Below, piece after piece: positions 54,080-62,295 of a DNA stretch of 64,000 bases. This DNA comes from [Zimmermannella] faecalis ATCC 13722 (GTDB lineage Bacteria > Actinomycetota > Actinomycetes > Actinomycetales > Microbacteriaceae), in assembly GCF_000381765.1 (NCBI RefSeq), contig NZ_KB907084.1:34647-98646 (forward strand), written 5' to 3'. A program made the translations under genes and the position numbers. The notes under the pieces are model-generated. The model was not told the DNA's origin. It saw nothing but the letters and a program-made list of their open reading frames with translations, and searched no databases. Every line of letters begins with the position of its first letter. Position 1 is the first letter of the stretch.

Positions 54080-54361
54080 ATGACGCAACTCACCGCGATT
54101 CAGACCTGCAGCGCAACCGCCTGCTCCTACAACAACGGCGGCTGCACGGCGGCTGGCATCACGGTCGGCGGCACCGGTGACACCGCCAGCTGCGCGACCT
54201 TCATCACCCTCGACGCCCGCGGCGGCCTGCCCGTCGCCGACTCGCACGTGAGCGCCTGCCAGCGCCTCGAGTGCGTGCACAACACCGACCTCATGTGCAC
54301 CGCTGCCGCCGTCGCCATCACGGGCGACACCGCGAACTGCGCGAGCTACGAGGTCGCGTAA
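54080..54361 (+). CDS. Small cysteine-rich DUF1540-domain protein
   Basis: A 93-residue protein with two DUF1540-like modules: residues about 8-40 (CSATACSYNNGGCTAAGI and later CATF) and 60-92 (CQRLECVHNTDLMCTAAAV and CASY). Each module has four cysteines, suggesting two metal sites of the kind thought to bind zinc or iron. The ATG at 54080 follows a GGAAGGCG Shine-Dalgarno sequence. The gene has an upstream iron box and its own terminator, and belongs to the iron-responsive set; a role in metal buffering or sensing is inferred. Confidence 0.85.
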   Translation: MTQLTAIQTCSATACSYNNGGCTAAGITVGGTGDTASCATFITLDARGGLPVADSHVSACQRLECVHNTDLMCTAAAVAITGDTANCASYEVA

Positions 54362-54393
54362 CGCGCCCGGGGTATCGCCCCGCGTATCCGTTT

Positions 54394-54430
54394 CGAGAAC
54401 GCGTCGAGCACACCGCTCGGCGCGTTCTCG
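54394..54430 (+). terminator. Terminator after the DUF1540 gene
   Basis: A stem CGAGAACGCG (54394-54403) pairs with CGCGTTCTCG (54421-54430); after one mismatch a second CGAGC/GCTCG stem continues inside, closing an ACACC loop. Confidence 0.8.
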
Positions 54431-54468
54431 CGTTGCATCACAAAATTCGCCGCAATTCGACCCGAAAT

Positions 54469-54487
54469 ATAGGTAAGCGTTACCTGA
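54469..54487. promoter_or_regulatory. Orphan DtxR/IdeR-like iron box
   Basis: ATAGGTAAGCGTTACCTGA contains the perfect inverted repeat AGGTAA-GCG-TTACCT and matches 14 of 19 consensus positions. It lies between two convergent genes, downstream of a terminator, where no coding gene starts. It may drive a small RNA or be a relic. Confidence 0.65.
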
Positions 54488-54574
54488 ATTCTTTCTGCGG
54501 GGGTTCTGCTGGCGATATTCAGTTCTCACCGAATACGCGGTGGCGGCCCGCGAATTCGCGAACGAGCGGAAAGA

Positions 54575-55417
54575 CTACGCGGCGGCCGTGATGTCAATGT
54601 CGAGGAGCGACGAGATCTTCGTGCGCAGCTCGGCCTCGGTGCGCGCCGTCTCGTCGAACGGCGCGAAGAGCACGAGTGTGTCGTCGACACCGACGTGCAT
54701 GAGCGTGAGGCCCGACTGGTCGACGTCAACGACGAACGTGCGGTTCATGACCGGCGCGCACGGGTCGGTCGTCTCGCGTCGCGAGAGCGTGACGCCGTCG
54801 AACCATCCCTCGGCGAGGCCAGCGGCGAACATGCCGAGGCGGTCGTCGTCGGCCATGAGGCAGAGCTCGGTCGAGATGTCGTCGACGCGCTGCGCGAAGA
54901 GTGCGTCGCAGGTGCGGTGGCGGGCCTGCAGCTCCGCGAACGGCACGGCCGTGATGCCGTTGCTCGTGTGCGTGACGACGCGGTCGGTCGTCACGATGCC
55001 GAGGCGGCCGCCGGGCTGCGAGGCGAGGTCGACGATGTGGGCGGGGAGCAGGACATCGCGGAACGCGACATCGGCCTCGGCCATCGTCAGCCAGTCGAGA
55101 ATGCCAAGCAGGTGGCTCGTCGCCGAGATGATGCGCACATCGAACTCGGGCGACTCCTTCATGAAGTCAACGCGCACCTCTTCTTGCTCGCCGGTGCGGA
55201 ACGCCGAGTGCACGTCGGGGTGCTCGAGGTTCGCGGCGACGACGAGGGTGCCGTCGCTCGCGAGGCCGTGCGCAACTGCGTGCAGGTGGGGCTGCTCTTC
55301 GGCGCTGTACGCGACGATCGTCGCGCTGCCTGCGCCGGTGAGAATGCGGTGGGTGAGTGAGATCGCCCGGTTGTCGAGCAGTTGCTTTGTCTGCGTAGAC
55401 TCCGAGACGTTCTTCAT
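54575..55417 (-). CDS. HugZ-like protein with C-terminal DUF2470 domain
   Basis: A 280-residue protein. The N-terminal part (ATIVAYSAEEQPHLHAVAHG, DGTLVVAANLEH) suits a split-barrel flavin/heme-binding fold, and the C-terminal 90 residues (VVDVDQSGLTLMHVGVDDTLVLFAPF) resemble DUF2470. That pairing occurs in heme oxygenases of the HugZ type and in iron-responsive actinobacterial proteins. The call is moderate. The ATG at 55417 has GAAGGA 6 nt upstream, and an iron box lies 33 bp before it, placing the protein in the iron-starvation response. Confidence 0.6.
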   Translation of the reverse strand: MKNVSESTQTKQLLDNRAISLTHRILTGAGSATIVAYSAEEQPHLHAVAHGLASDGTLVVAANLEHPDVHSAFRTGEQEEVRVDFMKESPEFDVRIISATSHLLGILDWLTMAEADVAFRDVLLPAHIVDLASQPGGRLGIVTTDRVVTHTSNGITAVPFAELQARHRTCDALFAQRVDDISTELCLMADDDRLGMFAAGLAEGWFDGVTLSRRETTDPCAPVMNRTFVVDVDQSGLTLMHVGVDDTLVLFAPFDETARTEAELRTKISSLLDIDITAAA

Positions 55418-55449
55418 GCGTATCCTTCGCTGACCCTGGGACAAGTTAG

Positions 55450-55468
55450 TTAGTACAGCCTAACCTAC
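55450..55468 (-). promoter_or_regulatory. DtxR/IdeR-like iron box before the HugZ/DUF2470-like gene
   Basis: TTAGTACAGCCTAACCTAC matches 15 of 19 consensus positions, with the half AGCCTAACCTA perfect. It lies 33 bp before the start codon of the minus-strand gene. Confidence 0.75.
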
Positions 55469-55608
55469 GCCGACCGGCCCGCGCGATGCCGGTGACGTCG
55501 CGCAGCTCGCTCCGGGCATAATCCGACCGCCGTTGCGTTACTTCTCATGAAATCATTGCCCGTCAGGAAGTATCGCTCGCGGGGTATTGCGAGCGCCGAG
55601 GAGTCGTC

Positions 55609-56694
55609 GTGTTCGAGGTCGTCGTGATCGGTGCGGGCCAAGCCGGCCTCACCGCTGCGTACTGGCTGCAGCGCCGGGGCCTGCGCCCCTGGCGCGATTT
55701 CATCGTGCTCGACCGCAACCCCGGCCCCGGTGGGGCCTGGCGCCATCGCTGGCCCGCGCTCACGCTGGGGCGCGCCCACGGCATCCACGACCTCCCCGGC
55801 CTGCCGCTCGGCGAGGTCGACTCGTCGACCCCGGCGAGCGAGCTCGTCGCCGACTACTTCGAGCGCTATGAGCGCGAGTTCGGGCTGCCGGTCGAGCGGC
55901 CGGTGCGCGTCGACACCGTCGAGCCCGAGGGGCCCGGCGAGGATGCGCCACTCATCGTGCGCGCTGGCAAACGGAGCTGGCGTACCCGCATCGTGATCTC
56001 GGCGGCCGGCACGTGGACCAAGCCGTTCGTGCCGCACGTACCCGGCATCGAGTCGTTCCGCGGCCGACAGCTGCGCACCGTCGACTTCTGGGATGCCGAG
56101 GAGTTTCGTGGGCAGCTCGTCGCCGTCGTCGGGGGCGGGCTCAGCGCCGTGCAGTTCATTCTCATGCTCGAGCAGGCGGGTGCCGAGACGGTGTGGTCAA
56201 CGCGGCGCGACCCCGACTGGGTCGACGACCCGTTCGACGAGCGCTGGGGCGTCGCGGTCGAGCAGCGGGTGGATGCCCGCGCGAGCGCAGGCCTCGTGCC
56301 CCACTCGGTCGTGCGGAACACGGGCATCCCGCCCTGGCCCGAGTATCTTGCCGCGCGCGATCGCGGCCGGTTGGTGTCGGACGGGCCGATTGCGCGCATC
56401 CGCCCCGACGCCGTGGAGTTCGCGAACGGCCGCGTCATGCCGGTCGACGCGATCCTGTGGGCGACTGGGTTCCGCGCCGACCTCGATCACCTCGCGCCGC
56501 TGCGGCTGCGCGAGCCCGGCGGCGGCATCAAGACGCGCGACGTCGTCAAGGTGGTGCGCGATCCGCGAGTGCTGCTCGTCGGCTACGGCGCCTCGGCCTC
56601 GACGGTCGGCGCGACCCGGGCGGGCCGCCGTGCCGCCCTCGCGGCCCTCGCGCGCATCCCCGCCCGGGCCCCCATCCAGGCCCTCGCCACCTAA
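55609..56694 (+). CDS. FAD-dependent monooxygenase-like oxidoreductase
   Basis: A 361-residue flavoprotein with FAD motif GAGQAG near residue 9-14 and a second nucleotide-binding motif VVGGGLSAVQ near 180, the two-Rossmann layout of flavin-containing and Baeyer-Villiger-type monooxygenases. The family fingerprint FxGxxxHxxxW appears modified as FRGRQLRTVDFW, and the His is missing, as in the YpdA/CzcO-like subgroup. Substrate unknown. GTG at 55609 is used since the FAD motif begins nine residues later. It ends in a small repeat/hairpin region. Confidence 0.82.
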   Translation: MFEVVVIGAGQAGLTAAYWLQRRGLRPWRDFIVLDRNPGPGGAWRHRWPALTLGRAHGIHDLPGLPLGEVDSSTPASELVADYFERYEREFGLPVERPVRVDTVEPEGPGEDAPLIVRAGKRSWRTRIVISAAGTWTKPFVPHVPGIESFRGRQLRTVDFWDAEEFRGQLVAVVGGGLSAVQFILMLEQAGAETVWSTRRDPDWVDDPFDERWGVAVEQRVDARASAGLVPHSVVRNTGIPPWPEYLAARDRGRLVSDGPIARIRPDAVEFANGRVMPVDAILWATGFRADLDHLAPLRLREPGGGIKTRDVVKVVRDPRVLLVGYGASASTVGATRAGRRAALAALARIPARAPIQALAT

Positions 56695-56705
56695 CCGGCT
56701 TCCCT

Positions 56706-56743
56706 CAGTTGAGATTTCCCTCAGTTGAGTGGACTGAGGGTTT
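56706..56743. repeat. Degenerate palindrome fragments and hairpin
   Basis: Two copies of the CAGTTGAG left tip of the dispersed palindrome occur 16 nt apart (56706 and 56722). The second lies in a short hairpin CCCTCAG...CTGAGGG (56719-56741). It sits between convergent genes and may act as a terminator. Confidence 0.6.
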
Positions 56744-56772
56744 GAGGGGTGGGCGAGAGGGGATGCGCGGGG

Positions 56773-58041
56773 TCACCAGACGGCGCGGTCGGCGTCGAAG
56801 CGGGGGCGGCGCTCCACGGTGCTCGCGAGCATCGCCGCGATCCCGGTCGTGAGCGGAATCGCGAGCACGAGCCCGATCGACGCGACGAGCGTGCGGAACA
56901 CCTCGGCGCCGATCTCGCCCGACGTGATCGTGTCGAGGAACCCGCGATCGATCGTCGCGGCGACGAGCAGGATGGGCAGGGCCGACCCGATGTACGCGTA
57001 CGCGAGCGTGTAGACGGTCGAGGCGATGTGGTCGCGACCGATGCGCATCGCCGCGGCGAACACCTTCCACCGCGACTCCCCCGGCATCGCGGCGCGCAGC
57101 TCCCACGTCGCCGACGCCTGCGTGATCGTGACGTCGTTGAGCGCACCGAGGCTGGAGATGATGACACCGGTGAGGAACAGCCCGCTGAGCGAAATGCCCG
57201 GCTGCGTCGTGAAGAGGTGCTGCGCGTTCTCATCGTCGGCGCCGGTCATACCGGCTGGCCCGCTCGCGAGCAACGCGAGCAGCAGCGTGAACCCGATGCC
57301 CGCGCACGTGCCGATGACGGCGGTGGTCGTGCGAATCGAGATGCCGTGCGCGACGTACACGCTCGGGAAGATCATCGCTCCCGCGGCGACGAGCGCGACG
57401 AGGGTCGGGTTCGCGCCCGAGAGCAGCGCCGGCACGAGGAACCACGCGACCACGGCGACGCCAGCGCTCAGGCCGAGCACTGCGCGCAGCCCGCGGCCGC
57501 GGGCCACGAGCGCAACGACGAGCAGGTAGAGCAGAAAGAGGATGCCGAGCGGCAGCTTTCGCTCGTGGTCGAAGTAGGCGTACGTCTGCCCGGTGGGCGC
57601 CTGCGCCGTCGGGGCGTCGGTCGCAGCGGGGTCGGCGGCGCCCTCGTCGACGGCGCCGGGGTCAGCAGCACCGGGGTCGGCCGCACCGGTGAACGAGAGC
57701 ACGCGAATCCGGTCGCCCGCGCGCATCCCGCTCAGCACATCGGCGGTCACCTGCACCTGGATCGACTCGCCGGCGATGGGGTCGGATACGCCGGTCGCGG
57801 TGACGATCGCGCTCTGCGGGTCGGTGGGCACGTCGTCGACGGTCGCCTCGAGCAGCTCGACGCCCGGGGCGAGCAGCTGCGCGCGCGGCACCTGGGAAGC
57901 GCTCGGCCAGAGGGCGACGACACCGACGATCGTCGCAAGCAGCAGCGCCACGGCGATCGCGCCGAGGGTGATGGTCGAGGCGCGGGATGCGGCGGTCGCC
58001 TGCTCACCCGTCGTGTGCACGTGCGTGTGGGAGGTGCCCAT
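56773..58041 (-). CDS. YibE/F-family membrane protein
   Basis: A 422-residue integral membrane protein. A first helix (ITLGAIAVALLLATIVGVVAL) is followed by an outer soluble part with a proline/alanine/aspartate-rich segment, then about seven membrane helices including FLLYLLVVALVARGRGLRAVLGLSAGVAVVAWF and GALNDVTITQASATWELRA. This is the YibE/F domain family of unknown function. It is divergent from a TetR gene 164 bp away and is likely monocistronic. Confidence 0.85.
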   Translation of the reverse strand: MGTSHTHVHTTGEQATAASRASTITLGAIAVALLLATIVGVVALWPSASQVPRAQLLAPGVELLEATVDDVPTDPQSAIVTATGVSDPIAGESIQVQVTADVLSGMRAGDRIRVLSFTGAADPGAADPGAVDEGAADPAATDAPTAQAPTGQTYAYFDHERKLPLGILFLLYLLVVALVARGRGLRAVLGLSAGVAVVAWFLVPALLSGANPTLVALVAAGAMIFPSVYVAHGISIRTTTAVIGTCAGIGFTLLLALLASGPAGMTGADDENAQHLFTTQPGISLSGLFLTGVIISSLGALNDVTITQASATWELRAAMPGESRWKVFAAAMRIGRDHIASTVYTLAYAYIGSALPILLVAATIDRGFLDTITSGEIGAEVFRTLVASIGLVLAIPLTTGIAAMLASTVERRPRFDADRAVW

Positions 58042-58132
58042 GCGGCGATCCTAGGGCCGCACGAGCGCGGGCTGGCATTGCCTCGCCGCGGGGCCGTGGA
58101 CCGGCTGGCGGGAACCCGAACGATAGCGAAGA

Positions 58133-58146
58133 ACCGACCGGCCGGT
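58133..58146. promoter_or_regulatory. TetR operator before the TetR gene (ACCGACCGGCCGGT)
   Basis: A near-perfect 14-bp palindrome 60 bp before the TetR start. It differs by one base from the perfect site at 58762, which suggests autoregulation by the same protein. Confidence 0.7.
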
Positions 58147-58205
58147 ACACTCGTCGCAACCGCGCCCCAACGTCGTCGCGCGGTCGTCGCCAGGAAGGAA
58201 CGGTC

Positions 58206-58757
58206 ATGCCACCGAAGGCCACGAATCGTCGCGTCGAGTTCATCGACACCTACCGCGAGCTCGTGCTCGAGCTCGGCGAACGGGGCGCGACGCTCGACGC
58301 CGTCGCGAAGCGCGCGGGTGCTTCGAAGGGTGGGCTGCTCCACCACTTCCCGTCAAAGGCCGCGCTGATCGACGCCCTCTGCGAGCGGTTCACCGACCTC
58401 GTCGCCGCCGATATCGCGGGACTCCCCCGCAGCGGCCTCACTGCGGCGCAGTGGTACCTGCAGACCTCGAACGACACGCGGTCGCCCCTCGAGCGAACGA
58501 TGGCGGCGCTGATTCGGCTCGCCCCGACAAACGAGCAGACGGTGCACCGCGTGTTGCGCCGCGCCCGCGAGCAGTGGTTCGCGATGGTGCTCGACGACGT
58601 GGGCGACGAGTCGCTGGCCCGCGCCGTCATTCTCCTCGGCGACGGCATCGCCTACCACATCGACACGTATGGCGAGAAGGGTTCCGAATTCACGAGCCCC
58701 GAGACGGCGGCGCGGATGCTCGACTACGTCGCGCAGCTGCGGCGCGACGACCGTTGA
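58206..58757 (+). CDS. TetR-family regulator of the polyamine-type ABC operon
   Basis: A 183-residue regulator with an N-terminal helix-turn-helix (about residues 10-55, LGERGATLDAVAKRAGASKGGLLHHFPSKAALIDAL). The C-terminal ligand domain is of ordinary length. It is preceded and followed by matching ACCGACCGGT-type palindromes, the second of which lies in the promoter region of the ABC operon, so it probably represses both itself and that operon. RBS AAGGAA lies just before the ATG at 58206. Confidence 0.88.
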   Translation: MPPKATNRRVEFIDTYRELVLELGERGATLDAVAKRAGASKGGLLHHFPSKAALIDALCERFTDLVAADIAGLPRSGLTAAQWYLQTSNDTRSPLERTMAALIRLAPTNEQTVHRVLRRAREQWFAMVLDDVGDESLARAVILLGDGIAYHIDTYGEKGSEFTSPETAARMLDYVAQLRRDDR

Positions 58758-58761
58758 GATA

Positions 58762-58775
58762 TACCGACCGGTCGG
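58762..58775. promoter_or_regulatory. TetR operator before the polyamine-type ABC operon (ACCGACCGGTCGGT)
   Basis: A perfect 14-bp palindrome, extended to TACCGACCGGTCGGTGTA, only 5 bp after the TetR stop and 155 bp before the binding-protein gene. Confidence 0.78.
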
Positions 58776-58832
58776 TGTAGTCTCGGGGCAATCGAATCGA
58801 CGCCGAGGCGTCCGTAATCCCAACCTCACCCC

Positions 58833-58874
58833 GGCACGAACCACATCCGCGACACCGACGTCGCGGCTCGTGCC
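58833..58874 (+). other. Hairpin in the leader of the polyamine-type ABC operon
   Basis: GGCACGA pairs with TCGTGCC, with an inner CGCGAC/GTCGCG stem after an asymmetric bulge. It lies in the 170-bp leader between the TetR operator and the first structural gene and might control expression or simply be structure in GC-rich RNA. It does not match a riboswitch class that I recognise. Confidence 0.35.
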
Positions 58875-58929
58875 ACCAGCGGCGAGGGCGGGGAGCGCAC
58901 CCTGAGGCGTCCTGCAACCAGGAGCCGAC

Positions 58930-60198
58930 ATGTCTCGTGACTTCGCATTTCCCGACGCCGACGCCCCTCGTGATCCGGTCATCGATTCCCTCGTGCGCAT
59001 GAGCCGCCAGGCCGCGGGCACCGGCCTCACGCGCCGCTCGCTGCTCGCCGGGGCCGGCGCCGCGGGCATCCTCTCGCTGCTCGCCGCGTGCGGCACCGGC
59101 GGCACGACGCCGTCGGGCGGGGGCCAAACCGGCGGGGCGCTGAGCCCCGCAACCGACCTCTCCGACACCGAGAAGCTCGTGCGCTGGTCGAACTGGACCC
59201 TCTACCTCGACTACGACGACGCGACCGGCACGTATCCGACCCTCGAGAAGTTCATTGAGCAGTCGGGCATCGACGTGACGTACACGGAAGACATCGACTC
59301 GAACGACTCGTACTTCGGCAAGTACCAGAACCAGCTCTCGAACGGGCAGGACATCGGCGCCGACGTCATGACGCTCACCGACTGGATGGCCGCGCGCCTC
59401 ATGCGCCTCGGCTACGTGCAGGAGCTTAACCACGACAATATGCCGAACGTCACGGCGAACATGCTGCCCGAGTACATGAACGCGACGTTCGACGAGGGCC
59501 GCAAATACTCGGTCACCTGGCAGGGCGGGTTCACGGGCCTCGCCTGGAACAAGGAGCAGGTGCCGAACGGCCTGCACACCCTCGACGACCTCTGGGATCC
59601 GCAGTACAAGGGCCGCGTGATCGTGCTCGACGAGATGCTCGACACCATGGCGCTGCTGCTCATGGCGAACGGCGTCGACATCGCGAGCGACTGGGGCGAC
59701 GACGAGTTCGACGACGCCCTCGAGGTGCTGAAGAAGCACATCGCCTCGGGCCAGATTCGCCAGGTGAAGGGCAACTCGTACAAGGAAGACCTCATCTCGG
59801 GCGACGCGGTCGCGGTGCTCGCCTGGTCGGGCGACATCACGCAGCTCAACTTCGAGAACGGCGACCGCTGGGACTTCGCGCTGCCAGAGTCGGGCGGCGA
59901 CCTCTGGGCCGACAACTTCCTCGTGCCGATGGGTGGCAGCCACACGAAGAACGTCGAGACGATGATCGACTACTACTACGAGCCCGCCGTCGCCGCCGAG
60001 GTCGCGGCCTACGTGAACTACATCTGCCCCGTCGAAGGCGCGCGCGAGGAGATGGAGAAGATCGACCCCGAGCTCGCCGAAAACGAGCTCATCTTCCCCA
60101 CCGAGGAGTACCTCGCGAACTCGCAGACGATCCGGCCGCTCACGCCCGAAGAAGACTCGAAGTACAACCAGATGTTCCAGCAGGCGATCGGAAACTAG
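58930..60198 (+). CDS. Spermidine/putrescine-type ABC transporter binding lipoprotein (PotD-like)
   Basis: A 422-residue exported binding protein. It has a twin-arginine-containing signal (TRRSLLAGAGAAGILSLLAAC) that ends in a lipobox Cys, so it appears to be a Tat-exported lipoprotein. The mature part is a PotD/PotF-type fold (LVRWSNWTLYLDYDD, GADVMTLTDWMAARLMRLGYVQ, LAWSGDITQLNFEN). It binds a polyamine-like or other small cationic or iron-related solute outside. The RBS CAGGAG lies before the ATG. It is the first gene of a four-gene operon. Confidence 0.88.
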   Translation: MSRDFAFPDADAPRDPVIDSLVRMSRQAAGTGLTRRSLLAGAGAAGILSLLAACGTGGTTPSGGGQTGGALSPATDLSDTEKLVRWSNWTLYLDYDDATGTYPTLEKFIEQSGIDVTYTEDIDSNDSYFGKYQNQLSNGQDIGADVMTLTDWMAARLMRLGYVQELNHDNMPNVTANMLPEYMNATFDEGRKYSVTWQGGFTGLAWNKEQVPNGLHTLDDLWDPQYKGRVIVLDEMLDTMALLLMANGVDIASDWGDDEFDDALEVLKKHIASGQIRQVKGNSYKEDLISGDAVAVLAWSGDITQLNFENGDRWDFALPESGGDLWADNFLVPMGGSHTKNVETMIDYYYEPAVAAEVAAYVNYICPVEGAREEMEKIDPELAENELIFPTEEYLANSQTIRPLTPEEDSKYNQMFQQAIGN

Positions 60199-60200
60199 CC

Positions 60201-61358
60201 ATGACGTCGACCGAAACCCGCACCCGCGACACCGGCCGCGACGCCGGCGGTTCGACCCTGCACCTCGAGCAGCTCGAGAAGCACTACGGCGACTTCACGG
60301 CGGTGCACCCGCTCGACCTGCGCATCCCCGCCGGCGAGTTCTTCGCGCTGCTCGGCCCGTCGGGCTGCGGCAAAACGACGACCCTGCGGATGGTCGCGGG
60401 CCTGGATGCGCCGTCGGCCGGTTCGATTCGCATCGGCGACGACGAGATCACCGACCTGCCGGCCCACAAGCGGCCCGTGAACACGGTGTTCCAGTCGTAC
60501 GCTCTGTTCCCGCACATGTCGGTGCTCGAGAACGTCGCGTTCGGGCTGAAGCGTCGCCGGATCGGCGACTGGAAGGCGCGCGCGCAGGAGTTCCTCGAGC
60601 TCGTCGAGCTCGCCCACCTCGCCGACCGCAAACCGGGCCAACTCTCGGGCGGACAGCAGCAGCGCGTCGCGCTCGCGCGGGCGCTCGTGAACAAACCCGA
60701 GATTCTGCTGCTCGACGAGCCGCTCGGCGCCCTCGATATGAAGCTGCGGCGGCAAATGCAGACCGAGCTGAAGCGCATTCAGACCGACGTCGGCCTCACC
60801 TTCGTGCACGTCACGCACGACCAGGAGGAAGCGATGTCGATGGCCGACACCGTCGCGGTCATGAACGCGGGCCGCATCGAGCAGCTCGGCGCCCCGCAGA
60901 CGCTCTACGATCTGCCGCGCACCGCGTTCGTCGCGAACTTCCTCGGCCGCTCGAACCTCATGCCAGGCCGTGTCGTCGGCCGGCACGGCGAGCACCTCGA
61001 GGTGGATGCGGCGGGTCACCGCCTGCTGCTCGACCCGGCGCGCGCGGCCGCCGACTCGGGCGACGTGCTCGTCGGCATCCGACCCGAGAAGCTCGACATT
61101 CTCGAGGCCCGCCCCGGCGACCACGCGGCGCCGACGGGTGAGAACACACTCGCGGGCACCGTCACCGACACTGCGTTCGCCGGCATGTCGAACGAGTACC
61201 GCGTCGAGGTGCCGGGCCTCGGCAACTTCTCGGTGTTCGCGCAGAATCGGGGTGCCGCGACGCTGCGCCCGGGCGACGCCGTCACGCTCTCGTGGAGCCC
61301 CGAGCACGCGTTCGGACTCGACGGGCGCGAAGACGCCGAAGCGGGCGAGGGAGCGTAA
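60201..61358 (+). CDS. potA: Polyamine-type ABC transporter ATPase (PotA-like)
   Basis: A 385-residue ATPase with Walker A GPSGCGKTT, Q-loop FQSYALFPHM, signature LSGGQQQRVALARAL, Walker B EILLLDEPLGALD and H-loop HVTHDQEEAMS. The C-terminal 130 residues form the TOBE-type regulatory domain (VLVGIRPEKLDI). It energises the PotB/PotC-like permeases. The gene begins 2 bp after the PotD-like gene. Confidence 0.92.
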   Translation: MTSTETRTRDTGRDAGGSTLHLEQLEKHYGDFTAVHPLDLRIPAGEFFALLGPSGCGKTTTLRMVAGLDAPSAGSIRIGDDEITDLPAHKRPVNTVFQSYALFPHMSVLENVAFGLKRRRIGDWKARAQEFLELVELAHLADRKPGQLSGGQQQRVALARALVNKPEILLLDEPLGALDMKLRRQMQTELKRIQTDVGLTFVHVTHDQEEAMSMADTVAVMNAGRIEQLGAPQTLYDLPRTAFVANFLGRSNLMPGRVVGRHGEHLEVDAAGHRLLLDPARAAADSGDVLVGIRPEKLDILEARPGDHAAPTGENTLAGTVTDTAFAGMSNEYRVEVPGLGNFSVFAQNRGAATLRPGDAVTLSWSPEHAFGLDGREDAEAGEGA

Positions 61359-61359
61359 C

Positions 61360-62286
61360 GTGGCTCGCACCGACCCCGACTCCACCACCGCAATCGCGGT
61401 GCGCTCCGGCGGGCAGGTGCGCCCGCCCCGGCCCCGACGCGCGGGGTACGGCCTCGTTACCCCGGGCATCCTGTTCCTGCTCGTCTTCTTCGTCGTGCCG
61501 GTCTTCACGCTGCTCGCGACCTCGCTATACGTGAAGCCGCCGGGCGCCGACATCGGGCAGTTCGCGCCGGCCCTCGAGTTCGGCAACTACGCGATCGTGC
61601 TCGGCGATTACTGGCCAGAGCTCATTCGCTCGTTCGGCTTCGCGCTGATTGCGACCGTACTCTGCCTCGTCATCGGGTACCCCATGGCCTACCTCATCGC
61701 GGTGCGGCTGCGCGGGCACGGGCTGCTCCAGGGCATCCTGCTCGTGCTGCTCATCGCGCCGTTCTTCACGTCGTTCGTGCTGCGCACGCAGGCGTGGCGG
61801 CAGGTGCTCGCCGACGAGGGGTTCGTCGTGCAGACGCTGAAGGTGCTGCACCTCATGCCGCAGGAGGCGACACTCACCGCGACGAGTTTCGCCGTGGTCG
61901 CGGGCCTCACGTACAACTTCCTGCCGTTCATGGTGCTGCCGATCTTCGCGAACCTGCAGGCGCTCGACGGCCGGCTGCTCGAGGCGGGCCGCGACCTCTA
62001 CGCGAACGGCTCGACGGTGTTCCGCACCGTGACGTTCCCGCTGTCAGTGCCGGGCGTGCTCGCGGGCACGCTGCTCACGTTCATCCCCGCCGCGGGCGAC
62101 TACGTGAGCGCCGCGATCCTCGGCAACAACCGGAACACGACGATGATCGGCCAGGTGATCGAGTCGCGGTTCATGCGGGTGCTCGACTACCCCGGCGCGG
62201 CCGCGCTGTCGTTCATCCTCATGCTCTCGATTCTGCTGCTCGTTACGCTTTACGTGCGGCGCTTCGGCACCCGGGATCTCGTGTAG
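61360..62286 (+). CDS. Polyamine-type ABC transporter permease (PotB-like)
   Basis: A 308-residue permease with six membrane helices. The EAA loop reads LEAGRDLYANGSTVFRTVTFPLSVPGV. The GTG start one base after the PotA stop has GGCGAGGGAG upstream. It forms the channel together with the next gene. Confidence 0.9.
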   Translation: MARTDPDSTTAIAVRSGGQVRPPRPRRAGYGLVTPGILFLLVFFVVPVFTLLATSLYVKPPGADIGQFAPALEFGNYAIVLGDYWPELIRSFGFALIATVLCLVIGYPMAYLIAVRLRGHGLLQGILLVLLIAPFFTSFVLRTQAWRQVLADEGFVVQTLKVLHLMPQEATLTATSFAVVAGLTYNFLPFMVLPIFANLQALDGRLLEAGRDLYANGSTVFRTVTFPLSVPGVLAGTLLTFIPAAGDYVSAAILGNNRNTTMIGQVIESRFMRVLDYPGAAALSFILMLSILLLVTLYVRRFGTRDLV

Positions 62287-62295
62287 GAGGCGGCG

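Noticed and set aside
58833..58874. A riboswitch in the leader of the polyamine-type ABC operon
   Set aside because: Only one bulged hairpin is seen, with no conserved core of a known class and no clear terminator or anti-terminator; it is listed only as a hairpin.
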